This document shows positions 18,557-26,056 of a stretch of 64,000 nt of DNA, piece by piece. The notes under the pieces are model-generated. The model did not search any database and had not been told where the DNA came from. It worked only from the letters and a program-made list of their open reading frames with translations. The stretch is from NCBI GenBank assembly GCA_026125895.1, contig JAHCKG010000008.1, forward strand, positions 62,001 through 126,000, written 5' to 3'. The position numbers and the translations under genes were made by a program. Every line of letters starts with the position of its first letter. The first letter of the stretch is position 1. Source of the stretch: Pseudolabrys sp. (GTDB taxonomy: Bacteria; Pseudomonadota; Alphaproteobacteria; Rhizobiales; Xanthobacteraceae).

Positions 18557-19624
18557 CTAATCGTGCGCCGAGGCGCATGCGACATGAATGTCCATGAGTC
18601 GCGGAATGGTTGCCTTGTCCCGCCTTCCCCAGCCGCATTCGGTGGCGATGCCGAACGGCCGCGACAACGTCGCTTCGGCCGCGGCAATGCGCTTCTGCGT
18701 GCCCGCGACGTCGTCGGTGTGATGCACCAGTCCCAGGAAGATGTCGGTCGCGGCATCGATGGTCAGATTGTTGAGCGGCTTGAAATAGGCCGCGTCATTG
18801 CGATCGCGCGGCACCGGGAAGTGGAAGAAATTGACGGGACGGTGCATCTGCGCGGCGATGGCGTTCGCCATCGTCACCATGTTCTGCGTGTCCTTGGGCT
18901 CCACCGCGTGGGCGTGCTTGAAATCGCCGTAACAGAAGTGGAAACCGACCTCGGCAGGCTGCGGCACGAGATCACCGAGCGCCGCCAGCCGGTCGATGAT
19001 GCCCTGCTTCGCGTCGGGGAAGAAAATGGTGCGCACGCCCTCCCAGACGAAGATCTCCAGGCAAGCATCCCACTGGATGGCGAGGTCGTCGTGCGGAACC
19101 ACCGCCAAGACGTCCTTGAGGTCTTCGGCCATACGAGCTTCCATGATCGGTGCGGCCGCCTCCTGCGATTCAGGCGCGACGATACCGACATAGAACGCCA
19201 TCGGCGTCGGCAGGCAGACCTGAAAGCGCGTCTGCGGCGCGATCCGGCCGTCCGCCTTCGCCTTCTTGAACTCCGCATAGGACTGGCGCGCGAACTCGCC
19301 GTAACCAAACGACTCCAGCTTGACGGTTTTCGGATCGACGCCTTTGCGCAGCCGGTACTTCGGCGCGCCGGTCTCGGGCGGCGAGCCGCTTTCCGGCGTC
19401 CAGTTGTGGCCGGCCGGCTCGAAGTTCGGATTGTAATGCAGATTCCGCGCCTGGCTGGTGATCCAATAATGCCGCACGCCGGTCTCGCCATCCGGCAGAC
19501 GCTTCATGAACGGCGACAGTTTCGGGCCGACCTTCTCGAAGACTTCTTCCGTCGACGAGAGCGGCACGGTTCCGACCAAATGGATCAGGCGATGTTTTGA
19601 CGGCGGCGTGAGCATTGCGACCAC
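18557..19624 (-). CDS. Cobalamin-independent methionine synthase-like (MetE/UROD-type barrel) protein
   Basis: 355 aa, about half of full-length MetE and matching only its C-terminal catalytic barrel. Two of the MetE zinc-ligand regions are recognisable: HFCYGDF (HxC, near residue 230) and TECGWGRR near the C-terminus (Cys). The Glu-containing zinc region between them is not clearly present; the corresponding segment reads NFFHFPVP and has a His. It is therefore probably not a methionine synthase but a zinc-dependent methyl/alkyl-transfer or related enzyme of the same fold. Its start directly abuts the FAH-family gene (19625) and it precedes the transporter genes by 37 bp, so it is part of the TetR-linked catabolic operon. 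Confidence 0.75.
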   Translation of the reverse strand: MVAMLTPPSKHRLIHLVGTVPLSSTEEVFEKVGPKLSPFMKRLPDGETGVRHYWITSQARNLHYNPNFEPAGHNWTPESGSPPETGAPKYRLRKGVDPKTVKLESFGYGEFARQSYAEFKKAKADGRIAPQTRFQVCLPTPMAFYVGIVAPESQEAAAPIMEARMAEDLKDVLAVVPHDDLAIQWDACLEIFVWEGVRTIFFPDAKQGIIDRLAALGDLVPQPAEVGFHFCYGDFKHAHAVEPKDTQNMVTMANAIAAQMHRPVNFFHFPVPRDRNDAAYFKPLNNLTIDAATDIFLGLVHHTDDVAGTQKRIAAAEATLSRPFGIATECGWGRRDKATIPRLMDIHVACASAHD

Positions 19625-20619
19625 TTACTGCTGAGGATTAACGGGAGCGACGACGCGGTTCTTCAGGATGCCAATCTTCTCGACCTCCAGTTCGACGATG
19701 TCGTTGGGCTTGAGCCAGCGGTCGAATTCCAGGCCGCAGCCATTGCCGACCGTGCCGGAGCCGAGGAATTCACCGGGATGCAGCGTCTCGTCGCGCGAGA
19801 CGAACTCGATGATGTCTTCGAACGACCAGTGCATGGTGCTGGAATTGCCGCTCGACCACTCCTCGCCGTTGATCCGCGCTTTCATCGACAAGGAATATGG
19901 ATCCGGAATCTCATCGGCCGTGACGAGACACGGACCGAGGACGTTGCCGGTGTCGAAATCCTTGCCCTTGGCCGGGCCGAGCTGGCCTTCCATCTCCTGA
20001 CCCTGGGCGTCGCGCGCACTGAAGTCATTGAATCGTGTAGCCGAAGATGTGCCGGCGGGCGTTTGGCGATATTGGCGCCGCCGCGGCCCAGAAAGACACC
20101 GAACTCGAGTTCGTAATCGAGTGTCTGGCTGTAGTGCGGCCAGCGCACGTCCGTGCCGGTGCCGACGACACTGAACCGGTTGCACTTGTAGTAGATCGGC
20201 TGCTTGTACCAGACCGGCGCCGGCTTCATGACGCCGCGGCGCTCATATTCCTCCAGCGCCGCTTTCGGATCGGGCTGCCGCGCCGCCATCCGCTTGAACC
20301 GCGTCGAGCGTGCCTGGATCAGATGCAACTCGAAACTGAGAAAGTCGCGCATCTGCCGCGGCACCGGCACGGGCACGAGCAGCTTGACGGCGTCGGCGGC
20401 GATGACAAAGCGCTCGTCCGCTTGATCGACCCATTGACGCGCCCTATCGAGCGCGCGTTCGCCGGCATCGATGAGGTCCAGCATCCGGCGAAAATCGGCA
20501 CCGATGTCAGCGCCGGCATCGGCGCCGGCGGCCGTCAGATCGACGATGTCGCGATCGGAGTTCACCAGAGCGCCGACGCGCGGCGCCCCGCCCTCACGCT
20601 GAAATGTCGCGAGCCGCAT
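19625..20619 (-). pseudogene. Fumarylacetoacetate hydrolase (FAH) family gene with two frame breaks
   Basis: The N-terminal part runs in one frame from ATG 20619 (MRLATFQREGGAPRVGALV, through DYELEFGVFLGRGGANIAK). The C-terminal part continues in another frame (FNDFSARD, KGKDFDTGNVLGP, FLGSGTVGNGCGLE) to the stop at 19625. Between them, at about 20028-20060, the conserved HIFGYTI segment lies in the third frame. So two phase changes occur about 20 nt apart, each explained by a 2-nt loss (or 1-nt gain). Everything else is well conserved and closely similar to the intact paralogue at 21544-22545. It would be the first gene of the minus-strand operon. It may be a recent pseudogene or an assembly error. 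Confidence 0.85.
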
Positions 20620-20667
20620 CCTCGAGTTCCTCGCCTGCACGCGGCTTGATGGCGCCGCCTGTTATTG

Positions 20668-20722
20668 AAACATGTGTTTAAGTTTCCAGATTTCACCTCC
20701 TTAGTCAAATGCACGTTTAACT
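20668..20722. promoter_or_regulatory. Two matching operator candidates in the TetR/FAH divergent promoter
   Basis: Two 16-bp sites, AAACATGTGTTTAAGT (20668-20683) and AAATGCACGTTTAACT (20707-20722), share AAA, GTTTAA and a final T, and are 39 bp apart centre to centre. The first contains a perfect inverted repeat AAACA-tg-TGTTT; the second is a near palindrome. They lie in a short AT-rich stretch between the minus-strand operon (start 20619) and the plus-strand TetR gene (start 20802). A TTGACT box on the minus strand (20703-20708) overlaps the second site. This is the expected arrangement for TetR autoregulation and repression of the divergent operon; binding is inferred. Confidence 0.6.
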
Positions 20723-20801
20723 AGACAGGGGATTGCGTTTCGATATTGATGGGCCCCGGCCCGTTGGGCCTCGATGGATTGCAGCCAAGGCTGCCGGGAA
20801 C

Positions 20802-21539
20802 ATGGCTTCGAAAAAACGGAAAAAGACCGCGCCGCCGGTCATCAAGCGGCGGACGCCCCGTCCGAATCGCTCCAATGGCGACGCCACGCGCCAGAAGATT
20901 CTCGACGCCGCGGAGTTTCTGTTCGCCGAGCACGGCTATTCGGCGGTATCGCTTCGCAGCATCACCGCGCGCGCAGGCGTCAACGTCGCCGCCATTCATT
21001 TCCATTTCGCCTCGAAGGAAGCCTTGTTCGAGGCGCTGTTCGACCGCCGCGTTTCGCCGATCAACGCGGCGCGCGTCGCCGCGCTCGATGCGCTCGTCCA
21101 GAAGGCGCCGGACAGCGCCATCTCCGTCGAACAAGTGATCGAGGAGTTCATCAAGCCGCATCTCATGTCGTCCGACAGCTTCGATGCAGGCCGCATCGTT
21201 ATGCTGCAGTTCATGGCGCGCGTCGCGGCGGAGAACGACCCCGATCTTCAGGCCTTCATGAACGAGCGCTTCTTTCCGCCATGGCGGGTGCTGGTACAGG
21301 CGACCAAGCGAGCCCTGCCGGACATCGCCGAGAATGAAGTGAGCTGGGGCCTGTTCTTCCTTCTGGGCGCGCTCTACTACGTCAATCCGAGCCGCCGCTG
21401 GCTGACGGAAGTGACGCAAGGCAAGTGCGACGTCAACGACACCCGATCGGCCTACAAATATCTGGTGCCGTTCCTCGCCGGCGGCCTTCGCGCGCTACGC
21501 GACGAAACGAAGAAGAACGCCAAACGGCCGGGCCGATGA
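20802..21539 (+). CDS. TetR/AcrR-family transcriptional regulator
   Basis: 245 aa from ATG 20802. An upstream ATG in frame at 20733 would cover the promoter region and is less likely. A basic lead (MASKKRKK) is followed by the TetR helix-turn-helix: TRQKILDAAEFLFAEHGYSAVSLRSITARAGVNVAAIHFHFASKEALFEALF in order from about residue 28 to 80. The C-terminal ligand-binding domain resembles the TetR_C group of CerR-like regulators (LFFLLGALYYV). It is transcribed divergently from the FAH/MetE-like/ABC operon and convergent, 4 bp apart, with the second FAH gene. It probably senses the pathway substrate or its CoA ester. Confidence 0.93.
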   Translation: MASKKRKKTAPPVIKRRTPRPNRSNGDATRQKILDAAEFLFAEHGYSAVSLRSITARAGVNVAAIHFHFASKEALFEALFDRRVSPINAARVAALDALVQKAPDSAISVEQVIEEFIKPHLMSSDSFDAGRIVMLQFMARVAAENDPDLQAFMNERFFPPWRVLVQATKRALPDIAENEVSWGLFFLLGALYYVNPSRRWLTEVTQGKCDVNDTRSAYKYLVPFLAGGLRALRDETKKNAKRPGR

Positions 21540-21543
21540 CCTT

Positions 21544-22545
21544 CTAGTCTTGCGCGACCACCCTGTTGCGCAACGTGCCCAAGCCGCCGACTTCGAGCTC
21601 GATCGTATCTCCCGGTTTGATCCAGCGGTCGAGCTCCAAACCGCATCCGTTGCCGACCGTGCCGGAGCCCAGGAACTCGCCGGGCTGCAGAACCTCTTCA
21701 TTCGAGGCATGAACGATCATGTCTTCGAATTTGTGGTGGATCGTTGCGCTGTTGCCCTGCCCCCACACTTCGCCGTTCACCCGAACCGTCATCGGGAGAT
21801 TGTAGGGATCGGTCAACTCGTCGGCCGTCACCAGCCAAGGCCCCATGACATTGCCGGTGTCGAAATCCTTACCCTTGGCCGGCCCGAGGCGCCCGGGATA
21901 TTCCTTGTATTGCGCGTCGCGCGCGCTCATGTCGTTGAAGATGCAGTAGCCGAAGATGTGCGACTTCGCATTTTCGCGGCTGATATTCTTGCCACGCTTG
22001 CCGATGAACACGCCGAACTCGAGTTCGTAATCCAGCTTCTTGCTGTATCGCGGCCACAGAATATCGGCTTCCGGCCCGATCACGCTGAAGCGATTGCCCT
22101 TGTAGTAGATCGGCTGCTCGTACCAGACCGGCGGAATCTTGAATTCGTCGGAGCCGGCCAACTCCTGCTCGGCCTTCACCGGGTCCGGATAGGTCGAGGC
22201 GCGGATTTTCAAGGCGCGGGCGCGGGCCTGCCGGTAGTGCAACTCGAAGGCCAGAAAGTCCCGCATCTGCTGCGGCACCGGAACGGGCGCCAATAGCCGG
22301 GCGCTTGCCATATCCACAACGGCGGCCGCGCCGCGCGGGGTAGAAGCGAATTCGGCCACCTGACGGGCCGCGGCCAAGCCGGCCTCACCGGCTTCCATCA
22401 AGGCGACCATGCTGTTGAAGGCCGGCCCAGGATCGATGCCGAGGGCGGAAGCGCCGGCCTTGAAGTCGGCAATGCTCTTGAGGTCGCCGCGCACCGCCCC
22501 GATGCGTTCTTCGCCGGCGGCATTCTTGAAAGTGACAAGCTTCAT
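21544..22545 (-). CDS. Fumarylacetoacetate hydrolase (FAH) family protein
   Basis: 333 aa, complete. FAH-fold motifs are in order: PVPQQMRDFLAFELH near residue 88, YYKGNRFSVIG, DYELEFGVFIG (metal-binding Glu pair), HIFGYCIFNDMSARDAQ, KGKDFDTGNVMGPWLVTADE and FLGSGTVGNGCGLELDRW. Family members hydrolyse C-C bonds of acylpyruvates or act as hydratases/decarboxylases in ring-cleavage pathways. It is a close paralogue of the broken gene at 19625-20619, on the other side of the TetR gene. It starts 3 nt after the stop of the cyclase-family gene, so the two form an operon. Confidence 0.9.
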   Translation of the reverse strand: MKLVTFKNAAGEERIGAVRGDLKSIADFKAGASALGIDPGPAFNSMVALMEAGEAGLAAARQVAEFASTPRGAAAVVDMASARLLAPVPVPQQMRDFLAFELHYRQARARALKIRASTYPDPVKAEQELAGSDEFKIPPVWYEQPIYYKGNRFSVIGPEADILWPRYSKKLDYELEFGVFIGKRGKNISRENAKSHIFGYCIFNDMSARDAQYKEYPGRLGPAKGKDFDTGNVMGPWLVTADELTDPYNLPMTVRVNGEVWGQGNSATIHHKFEDMIVHASNEEVLQPGEFLGSGTVGNGCGLELDRWIKPGDTIELEVGGLGTLRNRVVAQD

Positions 22546-22548
22546 GGA

Positions 22549-23337
22549 TCAGTCCTCGAGGATCGCGACGGCGCGGGTCCAGCCAGCGGAAGCCCCTTTG
22601 ATCTTCACGGGGAAGCAGGCGACGGTGAATCCGGTCGAGGGCAGCGCCTCGAGATTGTGCAGCTTTTCCATCTGGCAGTAGCCGATCTCGCGGCCGGCCT
22701 TGTGGCCTTCCCAGATCAGCGATGCATCGCCGGTCTCGCGATACTTCTTGACGGTGTGAGAGAACGGCGCATCCCAGCCGAACGCGTCGGTGCCGACCAC
22801 CCGCACGCCGCGCTCCGCGAGCCATAAGGTCGCGTCGCGGCCCATGCCGCATCCGGTGTCCCAATAGTCCGGCTGGCCGTAGCGCGCCGCAGCCGCGGTG
22901 TTCACCAGCACGATATCGAGCGGTTTCAATGTATGCCCGATCCGCTTGAGCTCGGCTTCGACGTCGGCGCCGGTCGCGACGTAACCCGACTCGAAGTGCC
23001 GGAAGTCGAGCTTCACACCGGGGCCGAAACACCATTCCAGCGGAATTTCGTCGATCGTCGATGACCGCTCGCCGCCGGGCTTGAGCCGATGATTCATCGT
23101 CGGATGATAGTGCCACGGCGCGTCCATATGCGTGCCGCTGTGCGTCACCAGCGTCACGGTCTCGCTCGCCCACGCCTTGCCATCGACGATTTCGTCCTTG
23201 GACACGCCCGGGTAATACTTGCTGAAGCCCGGCCACGTGTCGTCGTGCGCGGCATATTCGATCTTCGGCCGGTGGTGCGGCGGGTTCATCGGGGCGTCTT
23301 CGAGCGCTACCGAAATGTCGATGAAACGTTTCGCCAT
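22549..23337 (-). CDS. Cyclase-family (kynurenine formamidase-like) metal-dependent hydrolase
   Basis: 262 aa from ATG 23337; a TTG four codons upstream is possible but has an adjacent, badly spaced ribosome site. The defining motif HSGTHMDAPWHYHP (HxGTHxDxPxH) is near residue 85-98. This family binds divalent metal and hydrolyses amides, lactones or isatin-type rings (kynurenine formamidase, isatin hydrolase). The protein is cytoplasmic. It is the first gene of a two-gene operon with the FAH protein, and is divergent from a GntR regulator with a TRAP transporter downstream. Opening of a lactone or amide before FAH-type cleavage is a reasonable guess. Confidence 0.88.
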   Translation of the reverse strand: MAKRFIDISVALEDAPMNPPHHRPKIEYAAHDDTWPGFSKYYPGVSKDEIVDGKAWASETVTLVTHSGTHMDAPWHYHPTMNHRLKPGGERSSTIDEIPLEWCFGPGVKLDFRHFESGYVATGADVEAELKRIGHTLKPLDIVLVNTAAAARYGQPDYWDTGCGMGRDATLWLAERGVRVVGTDAFGWDAPFSHTVKKYRETGDASLIWEGHKAGREIGYCQMEKLHNLEALPSTGFTVACFPVKIKGASAGWTRAVAILED

Positions 23338-23504
23338 GCGATCACACAACCCCTTCAGAGAGATGGCACCTGCCCTTGCCGGGCCTCACGCAGGCCGCGG
23401 CGGCAAGATGCGACCACGAACCTGTTGACGTTATATTATTTGGTTCTTGCATTTTATTCTGGGATTATCGATATTTTTCAACAACGAATTTTCGGCAGGA
23501 TTCA
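23338..23504. promoter_or_regulatory. AT-rich divergent promoter region between cyclase and GntR genes
   Basis: The region is markedly AT-rich compared with its surroundings, especially 23425-23485. A plus-strand -35-like TTGACG lies at 23425-23430, and several AT-rich hexamers downstream could serve as -10. An AGGA ribosome-binding motif precedes the GntR ATG. No convincing palindromic GntR operator was recognised by eye. Confidence 0.45.
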
Positions 23505-24299
23505 ATGGCCCTGGATAACGAAGCCGACGCACCGACGACGGACGCCGCACTAGCGGTCGTGCAGCTGCGGCGCGACATTCTGTCCGGCGCGCTGGCGCCC
23601 GAACTCAAGCTCAAGATGCGCGAGCTGACGGGACGCTATCGCATCAGCGCGAGCCCCATCCGCGAGGCGCTGGCGCAGCTTGCCGCCTCGGGCTTCGTGG
23701 TTCACCACGGACAGAAGGGATTTCGCGTCCCGCCGGTCTCGATCGAAAACCTGCGCGACATCACCGAGAGCCGCAAGATCGTGGAAGCCGAGGCGCTCCG
23801 GCTCGCGATCCGTCACGCCGATTCAAACTGGGAAGACGAGATCGTCGCCAGCTATCACCTCTTCGAGCGGCAGGTGCACCGCTTCTACGACGGCGACGAC
23901 CGGCGGCTCGACGTCTACGAGGAAAGGCATCACCGTTTCCATCGCGCGCTGATCGCAGCGTGCCCTCTCGATATGATGAAGAGGTTCTGCGACGACCTTT
24001 ATGTCCGCAAGACGCGCTACCGGATGCTGACGCGCAGCTACGGCTTCAAGAAGGACGTCGTCATCGCGGAGCACCGGATTCTCAAGGATGCCGTGCTCAG
24101 CCGCAACGAGGATGCCGCTCTCGCGGCCATCCGGTCGCATATCGGCATCACCGCGGACATCGTGCAAAAGCTTCAACTGCCTGTCGGCCGCGCCGTGACG
24201 GGAACGACGACGTCCGAACGGAAGCCGGCGGCAAGAAAGACGCCGGCCAAACGGAGAAGCGCGGCGCGGTCCCGGGTCGCCCCAACCAAAAAACGATGA
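23505..24299 (+). CDS. GntR-family (FCD-type) regulator with basic histone-like tail
   Basis: 264 aa from ATG 23505. The winged helix-turn-helix is VQLRRDILSGALAPELKLKM, then LTGRYRISASPIREALAQLAASGFV (residues about 17-65). Residues about 80-225 form a helical FCD ligand-binding domain with candidate metal ligands in HHRFHRALIAAC and SHIGI. The last 30 or so residues are very basic and rich in Lys, Arg, Ala and Pro (KPAARKTPAKRRSAARSR), resembling a histone H1-type tail and unusual for this family. It lies 64 bp upstream of the TRAP transporter genes and divergent from the cyclase/FAH operon, so it is the likely regulator of both. Confidence 0.92.
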   Translation: MALDNEADAPTTDAALAVVQLRRDILSGALAPELKLKMRELTGRYRISASPIREALAQLAASGFVVHHGQKGFRVPPVSIENLRDITESRKIVEAEALRLAIRHADSNWEDEIVASYHLFERQVHRFYDGDDRRLDVYEERHHRFHRALIAACPLDMMKRFCDDLYVRKTRYRMLTRSYGFKKDVVIAEHRILKDAVLSRNEDAALAAIRSHIGITADIVQKLQLPVGRAVTGTTTSERKPAARKTPAKRRSAARSRVAPTKKR

Positions 24300-24363
24300 C
24301 GCGGTCAGCCGGTGTGCCCACCCCCGGCCGAAAAGACGTCAGCATAAGCACAAGGAGGAAACG

Positions 24364-25413
24364 ATGAAACGCAATTGGATCACCTTCGCGGCAGCGAGCG
24401 CTATTGTCGCGCTAACCGGCCTTTCTGCACCATCCCTGGCTGCCGAGGTCACCGTACGCGCCAGCATCCAGTCGCCCGCCAAGGCGCTGCTGTCGGTGGG
24501 GTTCGACTGGCTGCTCGACGAGATCGAGAAGGGCACGCAAGGGCGGGTGAAGTTCGAAAAGTATTACTCCGGCTCGATCGCGAAGCCGGCCGAGCAACTG
24601 CGCGCCACCACAACAGGTCTCGCCGGGCTGGCCCTGGTGGTCCCCTCCTATGTTCCGGCGCAATTGCCGCTGGCAAATGTCGGCAGCAACCCGGCGCTCT
24701 GGCGCGACTCCTGGACCGGCAGCAAGGCCTACGCCCAGCTTTACGCCGATCAGCCGGCGATGAAGGCGGAACTCGCCAAGCAGGGCGTCGAACTGATCAG
24801 CGCTTACGCTACGCCGACCTACTATCTGATGGCGCGCAAGGCCGATCTCAATAACGTCAAACAGCTCGAGGGCATGCGCATCATGTCCTCCGGCCAGATC
24901 GCCGTCATGCTGAAGTCGATGGGCGCGCAGGTGGTCAGTGTAGCGACGCCGGAAGGCTACGAAGCCCTGCAGCGCGGCACGGTGGACGGCGCCGTCTACG
25001 GTATCACCGCGGCCAAGACCTACGGCATCGAGGGCGTCGTGCAGTCGGTGTGGGAGCTGCCGGTCGGTGGCCTGCCGCTGCTCATCGTGATGAACAAACG
25101 CGTCTGGGATTCGATTTCGAAGGAAGATCAGGCGGCGATCAAGAAGGCTGCCGAGGGGCACGCCGACGCTTTCCACAAGATCTACCAGGTCGGCGGTGAC
25201 GAGGAGTCGCTGAAGGCTTTCGAGAAGGCCGGCGTCAAGATCATCGATCCCGACGCGGCCAGCCTCGCCGCGCTGCGCAAGTCCGCCCAGGCGATCTGGG
25301 ACGACTGGGCGAAGGAGCAGACCGCGGCCGGCCGTCCGGGCAAGGCGATCATGGACAGTTTCGTGCGCCTCACCGACGACTACGCGAAGAAAAACCCTTA
25401 CGCCAAGAAGTAA
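24364..25413 (+). CDS. TRAP transporter solute-binding protein (DctP family)
   Basis: 349 aa, preceded by an excellent AAGGAGG site. Residues 1-26 are a Sec signal peptide ending SLA. The mature protein has DctP features: the AKALLSVGFDWLLDEIEKGTQGRVKFEKYY start, GMRIMSSGQIAVMLKSMGAQV and the substrate-contact region EGYEALQRGTVDGAV typical of the family (usually PxEVYxALQxGxVDG). It delivers a probably carboxylate-containing ligand to the DctQM membrane proteins. It lies directly downstream of the GntR gene and 12 nt upstream of the DctQ gene. Confidence 0.93.
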   Translation: MKRNWITFAAASAIVALTGLSAPSLAAEVTVRASIQSPAKALLSVGFDWLLDEIEKGTQGRVKFEKYYSGSIAKPAEQLRATTTGLAGLALVVPSYVPAQLPLANVGSNPALWRDSWTGSKAYAQLYADQPAMKAELAKQGVELISAYATPTYYLMARKADLNNVKQLEGMRIMSSGQIAVMLKSMGAQVVSVATPEGYEALQRGTVDGAVYGITAAKTYGIEGVVQSVWELPVGGLPLLIVMNKRVWDSISKEDQAAIKKAAEGHADAFHKIYQVGGDEESLKAFEKAGVKIIDPDAASLAALRKSAQAIWDDWAKEQTAAGRPGKAIMDSFVRLTDDYAKKNPYAKK

Positions 25414-25425
25414 AGGGTCGGCGCG

Positions 25426-25992
25426 ATGCAGGACTTCAAGCTCGAGCCAACAGCCAGCCCCGGCCCGTCCGGGTTTGGCGAACGGGCCCTCTCCGCCATT
25501 GAAGATGGCGCCGTCATCGTGGCCGGCTTTATCGTCCTGGCATTGATGCTCGCCGTGACGGCCGACGTCATCATGCGCGCGCTATTCAACTACCCTCTGC
25601 CGAACTCCTATGAGTACATGGAGCTCGGCCTTGTTTTCATCGTCTACCTCGGCGCTGCTCAGGTGCAGCGCGAGAAGAGGCACATCGCCATCGATGCCGT
25701 GATCAAGGCGCTGCCGCCGCGCGGCGGCGCCTTTGCGGAGATGCTCGGTTGCATCGCCGGTCTCGTGCTGACCGCCGGCATCGGCTGGTGGGGCGCCCAG
25801 GCGGCCTGGAACAGCTTCGTGACGTCGGAATATATCGGCAGCGTCGCACGGTTGCCGGTGCTGCCGGCGCGGCTCGCGCTTCTGTGTGGCGTCTTCATCC
25901 TCTCGGTCCGGTTGCTGGTCGATACGTGGCGCTACGCCTGCCGTGTCGTCAATCCGCACGGTCCGACGCCGGTCATGGAAGGCCACGTCTGA
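25426..25992 (+). CDS. TRAP transporter small permease (DctQ family)
   Basis: 188 aa with four predicted membrane helices. The conserved DctQ segment around helix 2 is visible (ALFNYPLPNSYEYMELGLVF), followed by the AAQVQREKRHIAIDAV motif. It sits between the binding protein and the large permease, and stabilises or couples the large subunit in TRAP systems. The 64-nt gap to the following gene has no separate promoter signal. Confidence 0.93.
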   Translation: MQDFKLEPTASPGPSGFGERALSAIEDGAVIVAGFIVLALMLAVTADVIMRALFNYPLPNSYEYMELGLVFIVYLGAAQVQREKRHIAIDAVIKALPPRGGAFAEMLGCIAGLVLTAGIGWWGAQAAWNSFVTSEYIGSVARLPVLPARLALLCGVFILSVRLLVDTWRYACRVVNPHGPTPVMEGHV

Positions 25993-26056
25993 CGGCCGTC
26001 CCGGCCGCGCACCGCCGGCCTTCCAACAGTCAATCCCACGATCGCGAGATCCCGTC

